From NCBI GenBank assembly GCA_023333565.1, contig JAJKFH010000714.1:1-64000 (forward strand): 64,000 nt of DNA, in the 5' to 3' direction. Shown here one piece after another: positions 1 to 15,063 of this stretch; positions within the stretch are counted from its first letter, which is position 1, and each line of letters opens with the position of its first letter. The translations under genes were made by a program, and so were the position numbers. The notes beneath the pieces are model-generated. The model saw nothing but the letters and a program-made list of their open reading frames with translations. It was not told the DNA's origin and searched no databases. This DNA is from Puffinus mauretanicus (taxonomy: Eukaryota > Chordata > Aves > Procellariiformes > Procellariidae).

Positions 1-3000
1 GTATTTATTTACAGGTTTAATTTATATATTTGATTATCTTTAAAAAAAGAGAGAAGTGTTTACCAGAGTGCTATTTTTCATTGATGTGGACAACTCTCTT
101 GAGAAAGAAAATTGAATTAAAGTATTACTTTTCTGCAAATGTACATTTTTAATGATTATGCAACAGTCATTAAAAATTCTAGTTTCAGTTGCTTACTAGT
201 AACTTTCTCTAGTCTGTGGTATCCTGCTGGTAAATTAGCTGTAAAATACATGTTTCTTGAGGGAAAAAAGATACTTAATGCAAATTGTTGAATTCGGTGG
301 GGGGGTATGTGAGCAGTGTATTTCAAATAGAAATTCTGTTAATTTTTTGTTAGCTTTAACTTATTGAATCACACTGCTCAGTAGCACTGAATTGTGGCAT
401 GAGCAAAAGTGAGGGTAGCCATTCAAATGAAGACGTTAGGCCATTTTAACTTCATCTATCTTCACACATCACGTATAAAATAACAAAATAGTCTAAAAAT
501 GGGAGAGCATTTATCCTATACTTTGGGAAATACAGGTTTTTGTGCTACTGCAACCAGCATGTACTGAAAATGCTGAACAGTTTAAATGTCACAAGACAGA
601 GGAGTAAGTACAAACTCAAAAGGCTTCCAGATCAGGCAGAAAATTTCTTAGGAATGTCAGTGGTTGTGATTACTTTATTGTAATCAGTAGTAAAAGAGAG
701 AATAAAGGCAATTTATGAGATAAGTTATGTTGTTGATTTATTGCCATTAGCGATGGTTTTCTATAGGGTGAATCAGGGTGTTCATGGCTTAGATGGACTG
801 TGCAAGCAACTATGGATCAGCTTCTGATAAGATGAGGACAAATACTTTATTGAAAATGGATTTTTAAGAACAGGATGAGTATTTAGAGCTTGGACATGGT
901 TTGGACTTTGTCAATTTTATTCTGGAAAAATTTAAGTTAGGAGCTGGAGAGGAAAGATACACAGTGTAGAAAGTAGTGTTGGCTTTCTAGTGTCCTGATG
1001 TTGGGTATAGGAGTTGCGTAACAGCCACAGCTATTATGTTGAAAATACATCTTGGGTTGAGCGTACATGTTGTAAAGCCGATCCACTTACCTGGGTTTAC
1101 TCAGGATTTTCTGTTTTAATTGTTCTCTCTTATTTGTAACTAAAAGTAATGCTTACAAGAAAGTGGGACTGGAGATCTGCTAAGAATGTGAAATGTTTTG
1201 AAACATTCCAGGCCATATTACACTGTAAGTTAGCATGGAAAGGGATTTGTGTCTATCTGTCTTTCTATTGTTTTTTTTTTTTTTTCTTTACAATGTTTGA
1301 AGAAAAGTTTCTCCAGGAGACTAATATGAGTGCTAATAATACCTGTACAGGCAGTTTCATGACACTGTTGGTTTTGTACCATGGAAACAGTATCAGCTTT
1401 GGCTCTCTGACATTCCACTGCATGAGAATTCCCGTTCTGCACCACCTTTGTTAAGAAGATTGTCAGTGTGGTTGAATGATGGCAAGTCACATGGTTTTAT
1501 AGAGTAGATATAGGCACTGAGGACAAAGGCACTGCAATATTTTTTCCTGTGTTACCTCAGCCAACATATGTAATACAAGGCTCACATGCATTTTCAGTGA
1601 GAACTTCTCTTCATTTTACTGTATACAAGGAAAAATCCATATGATCTTAATTTTAAACAAATTGTTGTTGTATATAAGCTTGCTGTGTTCCACAGGGCAT
1701 GTAAGATGAACAGAGTCTGATCAAGTACGTAAAAAAGGCCTACACCATCTTATTGGACTTCCTAGTAGTCAAGAAAAGTGTTCTGTGAAGACATTCAACT
1801 TAGTAATATGATCCAGTAGAATATCTGTTGTGTTGTGCTCTGAGAATATCTGTCATTTTTATGCATGTTGCTGCATAGTATCTAGTAACAGATAGCAGAT
1901 GTGATGCAAGTTCCAGGAAGTGAAAGCCTTTGGAAATGGAAGGATGACCATGATAAAGGATGAAATAATGTACGACAGGTATAGATCTGATCTTCTTTGG
2001 TTCTGTTACACACCATTATAGTCAAAATGGTTATAACAAAATCAAAATTACTGTGACAGGGAGGAGAGACACCTACGTTGGCATACGTCTTTCTTTCGCT
2101 TATAAATGATTGGGAATGTTAATTTTGAAATAGCTGGCTGTTTTTATTTACAGAAATGGATGTTTATGCTGTTGTAGGATTGAAAATGTTTGGTCAGCAA
2201 TCAGTTATTGAGACATTTAGAAAATTATCTGATTGTATCCATCAGGCCGTAGATTTCTTTTTGGCCCCGGTAATAAAGAAGTTTGAAGAGCCGGCTTATG
2301 TTGCTTGATTCCAATGGTTCATTTTTTCTAAATACTTCCATCTTCTTCAGAAATGTCCAAAAACATTAGAGTGCAGAACAAAAATGAAAGTAAGCAAGTA
2401 CATTTATTCAACTTGTATGGCTGCTTATTTCTGCATATACATTTGTGCCTGTGAAAAAGTGTTGTACTCCCTAAGGGGAAAAGAAGCTTGTATTGCAAAC
2501 AGACCCACAAAACAATGCTTTGCTGAAATTGAGTAGAGGTACTGAAGGTCATAGTTTAACACTTTCCTGAGGTGATTTCTGACGTTATTATTCTCTCTCT
2601 TTGTTTTCCAGAAATGGGAAATTAAGGTGCAAATTTCTGAATGTAAGGTGCTTAGTAGCAAACTGAAAGAAACAGTTATTCGGGGTGCCTACTTTTGGGG
2701 GTTTGGGGTTTTTTTTTGTTGTTTTAATGCTGCTTTAATAGTGAGCTATTTTTAAAGCTGCATGCTCCAGATAACATATCTATACTGTCTGCTGGAATGA
2801 GGCCAGTTGCATTTTCAGTGCTTCTCTGTACCAAGCACTCCAGTCACTCTGCTCAGCTACCTGCAACTGTTCCTTCTGGCAGAGTCCCTGTTACCTCTTT
2901 TTCTGTTTCTGTCCTTTACTTGGTAAATCTTTGGTTCCTAGGCAAAATAATCAAAATAATCCCTTCCTTATTCTTTTCTTTTTTTTTTTGGAGGGGTGGG

Positions 3001-3759
3001 CGAACCAGGGGCAGTGTTAGGACAGAATGGTGCAGGGGAAGCTTAGATAGAAGCCCAAGCCCCCCCTGTCAGCTGATGATATCCCCTTACCTATTTCCTA
3101 AAATCCTGGTGTGTCCCCTGTCCGTGAAGGAGAATGTCCCCAGGCTTTTCAGCTGCCTCCCTGTCTCCCCTTTGCTACATCAGTTTGAAAGCCTGAGGGG
3201 CTCTGTTAAATGTGGAGTTGGTCATTTCAGGAATAATGCTGCAGCAGTTCTCAGCAGTTGATTTCCATCTTCACCACTCAGACAGATTTTGTGGGATGCT
3301 GGGCTGCACATCCTTGAAAGGTGCTGGAGTTGTCCTTGCCCAGCTTTAGTCTAATTAATGATCCACGTGCATGCGTGGTGTGCCAGGTCCTCAGCGGATT
3401 GAGGCAGGTCCCTGGTGGCTGGGGAAACTGTGTGTTGTCTCACCATGTGAATCAGGTGAGGATTTGACCCAGGATCTGGTTCAGGGAGCATTTAAACAGC
3501 CAACAAAGAATGCTTTCTTGGGTTTGTTGTTAAAATTGGAAAGGGGTATACAAGAGAGCAGCTGGTAGAAATTCCTGTTTTCTCAGCTGTAAATGTAGAC
3601 ACAATAAACATTCCTTCTTTCTCTTGCTGAAAAATGAATGGGGATTTTGATCCTCTCCTCCCCCCTTCACTGTAGAGCTTGTCAAGCTGAAAGCGCAGGG
3701 ATTTGCAAGCAGATTTGCACCTTTATGAGTAATATCTTTTTCCAAGAATTGGTGTGGAT

Positions 3760-3794
3760 ATAAAGCTGGCTTTAATCTCTAAAGCCAACTTTAT
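3760..3794. repeat. Short inverted repeat, 15-bp arms
   Basis: The arms are 3760-3774 and 3780-3794, separated by a 5-base loop, and match at 14 of 15 positions. The single mismatch would be C-A in plus-strand RNA and G-U in minus-strand RNA. It may be a chance hairpin or a fragment of an inverted-repeat element. Confidence 0.6.
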
Positions 3795-6700
3795 GACCAT
3801 TCTCTTTAAATTGTCATTTATTTAATTCTGATCTCTCCTCTTTCACTACTGTTTTAATTTAACAAGGGGGAAAAATACTCCTTTCTTCAGTCTAATCAGC
3901 CACTTTCTACTTAGTTCCATTAGGGAGTGAGAAAAGCAGGGCTAAATCCAGCCACAAGCAAAATGGATAGTCTCTGGCAGCAGACAGTGAGGAGTAAAAT
4001 GGACAACCCACTCCCCTCCCTTGCCTACGCTGCCTGTGCCAAAGTTCTGACAAACCAGACTGGCTGCTGGTGCTTATAACTGGGGGTGGACAAGGTATAG
4101 CAGCTACTGTGAGAGCATGACAGAGGACCATTTGTAGCAGGAGTGGTACGGTCTGCTTTCTCTGCAAAGGGGTTTCTTTTTTTGTCTTCCATTGAAGTTA
4201 CTGTCCTGCAGAGATCACCCCTTTTCGCAGTGTTTCCCTTGTCCAGGTTAAATCATAAAGCAGCAAGTTCATCTTATGTAAGATACTATTGTGTTCTTTT
4301 GAAAGTCATGATTCATTGGAGAAATAAAATAAAAAAAAGCTGGACTGAAACTCATCTGGTACATAATTGCACATAATTGCAGTGTTTTCCCCCCTCTTCT
4401 GTCTTCTCTGTTCTCCTGTGCAGTGAGTAACCTGACATGCATAAGCCTCCTATGCTGTGAGTGCCCTGGAGAACCGGATGCTCAGTTTGGAGCCTGCATA
4501 CAAGATCTGACTAGGTTACTGCAGCAAGGCAAAGTGGCAGGGCGTCCTGGCCTTGCATCATGCACTGATGCTCATCAGCAGAAGTGAAGCCAGTAGTGGG
4601 TTATATTTATAACAAACAGTCTTGGCTGTATTCCTGTCTCAAAAGGAGAGGAACTACAAAATATCCCTTTGCATTTTGAAATCCTCTGCCTGTTTTGAGT
4701 AGCACAACCTCATTTTACTGTGCAGCTTGTACCTGCCTACACAAGGGAACATTTGTCCTACAGTACATGCAGTACTTAAAGTGAGGTTCCTACTGTCTCT
4801 GTCTTTAAATAACAGATCTGATGGTACAGTATTTTTCTGAAAATAATAAAAGTAAAACAATCACAAAACTGGTAAGAGACCACAAATTGTTTATCCTTGA
4901 TTTGCTTACTGGTCCATATGCTTGACATCATATGCAATGGCATAAAGGACACTTCTGTCCCACTGGGCTTGGAAGAAGTTAGATACGCTAAGAGATATGC
5001 TATCTAGAAGTTAGCCTCTAGAAGTTACTTTGATTGGATAAGTTACTGCGGTTAGGGAACAGTTAAAAATGTATCATGAAGGACTTGAGGACTTTTGTTT
5101 TTCATTGCTAAAAATATTTTTCTCAAGAAAACACATGGTTGGAAGAACAAAAAAATACCAATAAGCTGTTGCTCATTGAGACATGACATGAAATGTAGAT
5201 GGATTCATGGAGGACTGCCCGGTAGCCAAGACCTAGCTATGCACCTATGGTTTACTTTTTGGAAATGGTTACCTTTTTGACAGCAGCTGTGGCTGAAACA
5301 AGAGGTGAGCATCAGGTGTTTTGTCCCCTCTGTTGCAGGTGTTTATGCTTAATATGTAAACCTTGTTTACATTGACAGCTTATCATGTAGCTCTGCCTCC
5401 CCTTTACTCATGGGGTGCAGAAGTTCAGCAATGCACAAGGAAATTGGACTCTAGCAGTGAGGAATGAAAAGGGCACAGGTAGTAGGTCAAAATTAGGTTA
5501 ACTTGAAATGTGGGACTATGGCAACAAATCTGAAAAGGTGAAACCTGAACTGTGCAAATCCAGTTTTTGAAGTGTTTGGCAGCAAATGTAAGGTTTGGCT
5601 CTTCCCTTGCTTAAGTTGGCTACTAAGATCCATTCATGCCAGCACCTTCTTTTTGCTTAGATTGTGTGTGGTGTGAAACTGAACAACTTTGCAGAATAAA
5701 TGGCTTGACTCATATGCTTCTGTTTTGCAGCCTTTGATACTCAAGCCAGAGGAATACATCACATATAAGCTGTGCAGGTTCAACTGTGATCAAACTGAAA
5801 AGTGTCAAGGGTTGTGTCAGTGGGTGTAACGTTACAGTAGTTTGAAGCTAGTGCATGATGTGTTTCTGGGAGATACTTTGTGAAGCATAAAGAATTTGAG
5901 TAGAATAAATGGAAAACGCAACATCATTACAATGTGGACTCCCCCTCTCAGTGAATTAGGTCGCTGACAAAATTATGTTAGTTTTGTCTCAGGTTAAATT
6001 TGGGCTGTATATTAGGTACCATTAAAAAGTTATTGTTTGCAAATACTGTAATAGCAATGTCTAGTTACAGGCTGGGGAGTTTTCCTGCTCTTAAAATAAG
6101 AAGTCATTATTGGCTTTTCTTGACAGCGATTTTTATGCATACCCATAAAGTGTTCCTTTTTAATATAATGTGAAAGTGGTGTACTGTCATAGTTTAAGCT
6201 TAGCGCTAGAAGGCAGAAACTCCTGAACGCTGATCCTAACTGATTCAGTTCCCTGTGACACTGAATGAACTATTGTAAAACTTGGAGTTGCTCTCTTGTC
6301 AGCTTGAAAAGCCTTTGGTGCTACGTCTCTGTCCAGCTTGGTTAATGGTTACTGGAACACAGGCTTCGCTGTGGCTTCTCTGCAATAGTTGATGGCTAAG
6401 AGATGGAGGTTTTCTAAAGCATCTGAAGTCATTTATTTATTTTTAAAAATGAAACATCTAACTAGCTTTGAAGCAATTTATTCCCTAAAATCATACAATC
6501 TTACAGATAACCTTGGTTGAAGAAAGCCCATGACATAAGTACTATTTGGTACCCAGGTTTTAAACTTACTTCCAATATGCAGCTAGTGGGAACTAGCTTT
6601 CTGCTAGAAACTGACTTTCTGGCAGTCTTCAGCAGGGGATCTCTCTCACTCTGCAAAGTGAACCAGGTACAAAGGTGATTTCAGCAACTGCAAATTACAA

Positions 6701-7769
6701 ACGGGCTTTCAGAAACATTTCTTTTTCATTTTTAAAAATTAATCTAGTTGATAATTTGTGTACCAGCTTTCAGACAGGTGGAGAATTAATTGAAGTAATG
6801 GCGGGCATAGCTGGGCTAGTAAAATGGTAACAATCAAATCAGAACTTTACTTATATACGCCATTTTTTACAGCCTTTGTGTTAATCAGTTTTTGGAGACA
6901 TGAGTAAAGATTCCAGCAGAACTGACCCTTTGTTGAGCTTTAATACAGCAAGTTTTAGCCTGACACACTTAGAAATTGCTGAGATTCAAAAATCTCCCCA
7001 AAGCAAGAAATGTAGTGTGTTGTGCGGTTCTTAATTTCTCTCTGTATGTTTTTGTATGCCAGGATACCAGGAAAAGATATAATTAATGGTAGAGTTGGTT
7101 TTAAGTTAGACTTTACTGTGGTTGCATGGGGACAAGGAAAGGCACTAGAGAGTATCTTATCAGAATCACTATAGCAACAGCTCATCCCATCATTCCCCGT
7201 GTTTTTCTCAGCCTATGATACTCTCTATTCAATCACTAGATTATTAACGGCATTCATATTCAAAACCAGTCATTTCAACTGTAGGCCCAAAAGTATTCTT
7301 AATTGAGAGAGATTCTAGGAGCTGTGTCCTTTACAGTCAACAGTTTGGGGAAAAGTTGGGCTTTTTACTATTGTTGTTATTATTATGACAAGGCTTTTTC
7401 TTGTTAACTGTTGCTCTTTGAATGAATTTCGGCTTCATGGTGAAAGTAGTATGGATTCTCCATGTGTGTGAGCAGAAAATCTGATTTTCCTGCCTGTCTT
7501 TTCCAAAAGGAGTGGGAGAGGTGGAGGGTATTGGGTAACAAGACGCTCTATTATCCTAGGAAGAAGGCAAAAGTAGAAATACTATATTAAGGTGTCTGTT
7601 TATTTGGTTTCTTTCATTGGGGATATAGCTCTAAGCAACAAGAAGTGAAGCAAATTTCCCGTGCTGTTCACCTCATCATTCTGTTTTGACCAAGGAATAA
7701 TGCCAAAAAGGGGAATTGCTTGTTCCATAGTTTGCATTTGAAATAAAACTTCTGAATGTCGATAAAATG

Positions 7770-7805
7770 ACCCGGTTTTATTTTCTGCATGAAACTAAAC
7801 CGGGT
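7770..7805. repeat. Short perfect inverted repeat, 9-bp arms
   Basis: ACCCGGTTT at 7770-7778 pairs perfectly with AAACCGGGT at 7797-7805 across an 18-base loop. It is intronic, and its small size makes chance the likely origin. Confidence 0.45.
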
Positions 7806-10800
7806 ACCACCACCTTTTGTCGGTAGCTGTATTTGCACCATCACAATGCTTTTTTTCTCTACCACTCACACTGGGGATCCCCAAATGGCCAGTTTTAGCT
7901 TTACTGAGCTAGCTGGCGACCTTCCCTTTAACCTGTTTTATTTAAATACTATGCTTAGAACAAGGAACCATGTTGATACTGGATTTTTAAATCTGAAGAC
8001 CTTTAGTTTCTAGCTAGACAAGGCCTGTGACTGATGTCCTATTATGTCAGGCTGGGGCATATGGAGCACCTTCAGCCAAGCTGATACAGAAGAAATCCTG
8101 ACTCATGTTCTTTTGAGAAGTGAACTTCCATTGGTGTCTTGCTGAGGAGTGCATAGTTATGGAGCATTTTGAATCTACATGGCTAGAGGAGCTTTTTAGG
8201 AAACATATTTAACAGCCTGGAAGAGTTTTCCAGGGACAAAGAGTGTACTGAGAAGCAGTATGTTGTTTGAGCCTGGGCTTTGCTTTTTCAGTCTGGTTAT
8301 GAACTTATTATAAGGTTCAAGGCATTCAAGGCGAGCCTGTGGGGTACTTAAGTTGATCGAGTTGTCTGAAGGATTCCTCCTCTCTGTGCTTTGCAAATGA
8401 TTCTAGAGGGGTTCAAGGCTGCCTGGTGTAACCTGATGGCAGAAGGTTGGAAGAGCTGCTCCACCACAGTTCTGTTATGTTCACTGCCTGTGGATGGAAG
8501 GACAGATAAATAATTCAGGTACTTTTCAGAGCCAGGAATCCCAATAAATTGCTTCAAACTTTGCTGTAGGCTCTGGATCCGTTGCTGTTACTGTTTCTTT
8601 TGTGGTGGCTCATATGTCTATTTATGTGTAAGCAAAGCATTTCTTTTGTGTTGCTGTAAACTGCTTCTCCATTCATACATTGTTTTGAAATTTGTAACAT
8701 TTATCTAGGATTTTGCAACTACATGATGATACTGTTTTCACTTTTTAACATAATAAGGCTGTTCCTTGTGTTTTACTCACAAAGGTGCCTTAAATCCATC
8801 AAAAGGAAGAAGAGCATTTAGTGATACAAGAGGTTGACAACAATGGGCAGAAATGCTTGTTGTATCAGAAATTCAGCTTGTCATTTGTTAATCAACTCTA
8901 ATAACTGGCTGTCAAAGTAGCTAGGTCAGTAAAGGATAAACTAGATCCTAGCCGCTATATGGTTGATTGCTGTATGTGATAGTCATTGTTAGAATGAGAC
9001 TTTGCAAAGCTGAACTTTCTGTGGAGGAGTGTGGTTTTGAGCAATGCTCAGTAGCTCAGTGTGGTAGCTACTCTGAGACTACTGAATGGGGTTAAACTAC
9101 GAAAATGGCGAATTCTGTCCCTTCAGTTGTCAGGAGAGGTTACCAGGGTGATATTCTGAGACTTGCTAAATGACTGCATAGTATGTACTTCTACCCAAAA
9201 TACCTCCTCTCCCAGATCTGGTCCTTTTACCAAGCATAAGGGTTAAGAAACAGGTAAACCTGTAACGTTGGGGTGGGCAGAAATAAAAGCTGAATATGGT
9301 ATAACTGGAAAGCAAGACCCGATACTAGAAGTACTCTTAAAGTCTCCTGTACAGCCTTGATGTTTGACTGTGCTTCTGTAGTTTCTCCATATCTAAAAAC
9401 TGATCGTTTGGGCCTGTTTTGAGGCTGCATTCATCTGTGGTGTTAAAGCTCTGTGCAAAGCTCGTGAACAAAAGACACTGTGCAAGAAATATGCATTCAT
9501 GTGGAGGTGGAGTGAGCCTAATTTAGAAGAATTCATTTTATGGTCAAAGCAATCAAGATCTAAATTAGTTTAAAATCAAAGATCGGGGGAAGTAAATAAA
9601 AACTAAAACAGAATAAGGGCTGTATGTGGGATTTCTTCAGGGAGTCTGCAAACTGCTTCTCTTCTTGTGTAAAAGCACAATTCTGCCTCAGCATTAGACT
9701 ATCCTCTGTTATAGTTGACTAATGGTCTAATTTTTTAAACCTGTCCTGTTACTGCTTTTGATACTTGATTTCTTATATTATGTATGCTAGTTGAGTTTTT
9801 TATTTCAACACAAAAGGAAGGTGTTCCTTCTGTTTTTGCTTGAGTGTAGGCAGTTAATGCATGAGGTATTTCCTATAGGACTGATATGTTTATATGTGAA
9901 ATTTTTAAAAGGATGCATACAAAGAAAGGTGTAGGCTAAGATGCAGGCAAAGAAGTTTTGTTCAAGTTTAAAAGGAAATTCAATCAACAAAGATTTTTTT
10001 CAGTGCTGTTGCCTTTGACGCTGACACATGAGCAGTGCCTCTGGGTCCATTTAAAATGCAGACGATTTTTCCCAAGGCCTGTGGCTTGAAATGACAAACA
10101 AAGGGAGAGTTTTGGGTGACGTTTCCTTAGCCTTCCAGTTTCCAAGCTAAGCCTGTCTGGAATCCATTTGATCATTATGCACTGTAGCTTAAAAAATGTG
10201 CCTGGGAAGAAAAAAACATGGCGTTGCCAAGGAGCCTCACAGCCCTGTATGACTTGTGTAAAATGTGGAGTGGCTTTGGATTCATTCCATTGAGAGAGCT
10301 TCTTCCTGGCTCACAGACACATTTCTTATGATATTTATTCATTTTAAGTCTCCTTACATTCTGCTTCAGGACTTTTTAGAATTTTAAGCAGATGAGAAGA
10401 AATCTGGCACTCTCCCCTCCTGATTAAAGCAAATGAACATACAAACACATATTTCTCTCTAGTTCTAAAAGAGGTAAGAGAGATCTGAAGTATAGGTGGA
10501 AGAAATTTGTTACAGTGACTACCACTAGATAGGTTACTTCCTTTCCTGGACTAGATCCTATAAGGGGACTAGCAACATGTGAAACCTTTTTGGTTTTAAC
10601 TCTGACGAAAGCACAATAACACATCTAAATGATGAATATTGGAAATTACGGAAGAATGGGGATTGCTCAGTGTCCTTTTGTTGTTAATTTCTCCACTTCC
10701 TTGCAATGTGGCAGAAGATGGTACAGGAGTCTCTAAAGCATAAGAACAGAGAAGAACATTATATTACAAGAGGTTTTATTTAAGGAGTTGGTTTTATGGA

Positions 10801-12811
10801 TGGTAATGCAAAGTTAGCAAAGCAAAATGCAGGTGAAATTTCGCAAGTCTTGAAGAAATCTGGAGGCCTAAGAGATCATACAGTTCTGTGCACTGGATGT
10901 GTAGATCATTACAAAATACTTTCTCATTAGGTCAGACAAAGTTGGAGAAAGGAAGGGGGCTCTTCTTCCTGTTTCACAGATGGGGGAAAAAAAAAAATAG
11001 TGTATTGCACAAGGATAGCCTCTGGAATTGGATCGACCTTTAAGAAAGCCACAGAGTGCAAAAGGGAGCTTCCGATCAGCTTAGCAAAGAAATAGAACAG
11101 ATCTACTGAGCTGTTCCTGGTAGTGTATCACTTCTGCAGCACTTGCTCTTCTGTAATCCAGAAAATTTTCCTTCACTGTCTTCCTCATTTGTGACTGTCC
11201 CCAAAGCAATGAACTTCCCTGTACCAATGAAAAGAATACAGTCCAGCATCTTGGTGCTTCTGTTTGCTCTCAGGGTTGCTGTATTACTTCCCTTGAGAAT
11301 TCAAGGTATGTGAAAGCAGCACAAAGAGTGCATCACCACTTGATGGCACCAAATAAATTTGAAAGACCATTTAAAATAAATAAAGAAGGAAAGCAACTCA
11401 GCTTTTCTGCAGTGTGGGAAGGCACCAATAGAAGTAAGTCATGCTCGCTGTGTTAGTAGCGCACTCCATAAAGCACTCTCAGCATCTGATAAACTTTTCC
11501 ATTGTTCAGTTTCTTTAACACAGCACGAGTACTTCAGCACTGTTACAAATAATGAGCAGTAGGGCCTTGTGCAGGAAATTAGTAAACTGAAAATGTATTC
11601 TTAGCCCAATCTGATGGCCAGTTTGTGAGCAAGAGAGAGTGTGCACTTGCTTGGCTAAAAATGTTCTGGTTGCCTTGTACTGAGGCTGTACACTCACTGT
11701 ATCTCTTCCAAGTTATAATCATTTTGCAAGTCCAAAGCAACGGTTTAACGAAAATCAAGTTTCTGGACTGCATCGTTTGAACAATTTTCCAAAATAAGGG
11801 GAATTCTGGTACCATTGCACTGTGTGCTGTTAGATTCACAATGACCTTGATATTTCAGGAACTCCTTGTCTTACAGATACTCCTCCTCTTGTTCCCTGTG
11901 GGGACAGATGTTCTCAGTTCAATGACTGGAAGGATGACCATATTGATTCTTTAACCATTAGCATTAAAGAGTACCAACAGGGACCTCCACTAATGCTGTT
12001 ATGGATGCTTCTCCTTGTCTTTTCTGAACGCATTATAAGAATCTTGTGCTTCTCGGGTTTTTATTAGTTCTCAGAAAAATGAGTTTCAACAGCAGACATC
12101 TGCAAGCTAACCTCCTGGTCTTTCCATTAAACATACTTGCTAGAGGCTTCCTTTACTTAATTCATCCTGAATCTTCTGCTTTCTGTAGTTTTAGCTTCCT
12201 TCTGTTTTTTCATCTGTCCCTGAACATGCTGCCTTGCTTAATTATATCCTATTGTGTGTTTCGTGGAGAAAGAGAAGGAGGAAGATGTTGATGCTTGTCA
12301 AAATGACCAGCAATCTCCTCTTTTCCCTGATTCCCTTTCAAGTAAAAATGTCTGCTACAACATTTGGTTAGTTTGTCTAGGTTAGCTGTAAAAACAGATA
12401 CTCTGTTGGCTTCTCTTCTCAGCTAGTAGAATAGAGACAGAGGTCATTCCAGCATTATATGGATCAGAAACAACTAAAGATTGCAGTGTAACTGTTTCCC
12501 TTTCACTTCCAATTCTCCTTCTACCACATCATGGATTAATGGAAGTGTGTAGAGTTGAGGGATCGTGTACATGCATATGTATTGCATTCTTGTTGACATG
12601 GAGACAGAAAACTTTTGGTATCAGTCCCCTCTCTTCATTCCCAGGCAACTGTTTTGTAATTAATTATTAGAATTAACTAGAAAATTCTTTGGCTGAGAAG
12701 CTGTTGCTTTTTATTTGCATAGTATCTAGCGCAGTGGAGACCTGGTCTGAGTGTAAAGATCTTAATAGTAACGTACAATAATTATATCTGATAGATCCTG
12801 TGGTTGTCCGT

Positions 12812-12823
12812 ACACACACACAC
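12812..12823. repeat. Short CA microsatellite
   Basis: Six CA/AC dinucleotides stand in MRPS27 intron sequence. Confidence 0.6.
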
Positions 12824-15063
12824 TAAAATCAGTCCTAGCCCTACAAAGCTTATGCAAAGATTTTTTTCAAGGAGTTTTTATAGCATCCTTCTGAATTTCA
12901 TGCATATCTATTCCAGAAACTTGTATTGATTGAGGAACAGTTTCATCCTGTTTCTAGACCACATTGCATCCCTCTTACGCCTTTTACTATCCAAGTGCAA
13001 TTTGACTTTGAAACCTGGAAGCATTTCACTATTACATAGGCGGTAGCATTTCCAAGATGCAGGAGGTATTGGAGTGCTCTCTCTCACTGTGGTGTACTGA
13101 AGGGAATAAATGCAGCTCTGCAAAAAGGTGAATATTCAAACCCATTAAAACCTTTGGTTTTTTTTTTTTTAAATGTTTTCTTCCCTCCTGTGTAACCAAT
13201 TAGTAGGAAGGATGCCAAAGACTGTATCAAAAGAAAGGCCTAAGTCTTTGAGAGCATCAGTGTCATGTTTTCATAAGACAAGTCTGTTGTTTTCCACTTG
13301 TGAAACAATATTAACCGTTTAATGAAGCAACTTTAAAAGGTGCTGGCAGCTTTGTTGCTGGGTGCTGGTGTTGCACTCTGACCCATTTTAAATGACTGGT
13401 GAAACAGTCTGTAGCAATTAGATAATTGTTTCATCAAGATATGATTAAATCCAAATGCCTGTATTTGATGCTTCCTATAAGCATTATTGAAACAGGACTT
13501 TAATGAAAGCAAATATACGTTCTTGCTGTTCCCAATATTTGAACTCCAGAGGAAAGAAAATGGAAAGCAATTAGAGCAACAAAATGGATGTTTGTACTTT
13601 AATATTCAAAGCATGCTTTTCTTTTTCTATTAAATTCTAATTTAATGGGGAGATTTCACATGCCACTTAAAACCCCATATGTTTAGATTTTGCGTAGTTG
13701 TTTAGCTCCCCTTTTGGCATGGATGTCTTCTGCATTCTGAAGGCTCTGGAGGCTGCAGTACTTTTCCAGGCTTGGTCATCTGTGTAGCCCTCAGCCGTGG
13801 GATGCAATATGCAGAGATTCACTGGCGGGGAAGGAGAGTTGGTCCATGTTAATCTGATAAATGTTCTGGAAAGCATGCTCACTCAGATGGAAGAGCCAAC
13901 CCTGCCTCTAAATGGTGCTGCAGCTTGGCTTGAGGCTGCAAGCATCTGCACATGAGCCCAGTTCAGTCATCGGTGTTTTCTACAGGAAGCGGCAGTCACT
14001 TCTGTGGTGAGGAGTGAGCCCATTTTTCATGCATACACTTTGAATTGAGAAAGGGTGCATGCATGTCTTCACGCTGGGGTATGAAACTCAGCCCAGGACC
14101 AAGGCAGCAGCTCCTGCCACTGGACTCTTAAATGGTTTTTGAGTCTTTGCCAAAGATAAAGCTCCATATACTCTTTGTCACCACTTCTCCAAATGCAGAG
14201 CGAAGTGTATATGTCTGAAAAAGGATTAAATAGAAGAGGCTGAACTTAAAAGTATTTAATTTTACAAATTGGTTGATTTCTGGAGTAGGTTGCCTGGGAA
14301 GACTGCTGAAGCCATGGCATGAGGTGTCTCAGAACAGGTTAAAGAAACATCCATTGGGAACAAGGCAGCTGGTGCAGGGGGGCAGGGGAGGGCTCTCCAG
14401 CAGAGTTTCCCTTGCATGAGGCATGCCTCACTGATGAAGCATTTCTAAACACAAATGAAGCATGCAGCAGCCCAGGGATGGCCTGTGCTGGGGCACAATG
14501 AATTCTTAAGTGGTTGAAGTGAGGCATGAGTTAGAGAGGGTGGGAGACACCAGATTACACAAGCTCCAGAGGTTCAGACCCAGCTTTATTTTGACGTAAT
14601 TCTCATACTTACTGATATCATCTGTCATGGAGAAGTCTTGCTCTTTGATGAGACCGGCAACAATACAATGTTATACCATCAGAAGGACAAAGTTAAAAAG
14701 TACTACAGTGTTTATAGCAATCTCAGTTGGCCTTCATAAATATACCAAGCTATTATTTTATTATATCCATCTTTTCAGGGGAAAAGTAGTAGGCTTTCTG
14801 GAAAGTGAGAAGTTTAAAATATTATGCATTTATGAAAAGGTCAGATTCCCCCTCTGTACACACTATTAAATTGTATCAAAGTTTTGTTTCTCTTAATTGG
14901 AGGGGCTAGCTGGAGCTCTTTGGAGAGCAATGATTGAATGCAAAGTCAAATACAGACAGATTTATATTTGAGATCATGAAAGGAGGGGGTTCTGAAACTC
15001 ATAGTTCGTTAATTACAGAATTTCTTTCTGTGATTGTCACCTGGACTGTTTAACATGCTTTAG

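Larger units (their letters stand above)
1..15063 (+). other. MRPS27 intron sequence, no exon recognised
   Basis: This is AT-rich non-coding sequence. I looked for the mS27 N-terminal blocks (around YVDSHKW and HAEYYLYK) and did not find them, so the left edge appears to fall inside a long intron. It contains a T15 run at 1271-1285, a short CA repeat near 12812 and two small inverted repeats (3760-3794 and 7770-7805). The open frames here are short and resemble no known protein. Confidence 0.7.

Noticed and set aside
2345..2387. Possible small exon between a TTCTTCAG acceptor and a GTAAGC donor
   Set aside because: The encoded residues do not match the missing MRPS27 N-terminal blocks, and such splice-like pairs are common by chance in introns.
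1925..11945. The 15-base phrase TGGAAGGATGACCAT occurring near 1.94 kb and 11.93 kb
   Set aside because: The flanking sequence does not match, so this is not a dispersed repeat that I can support.
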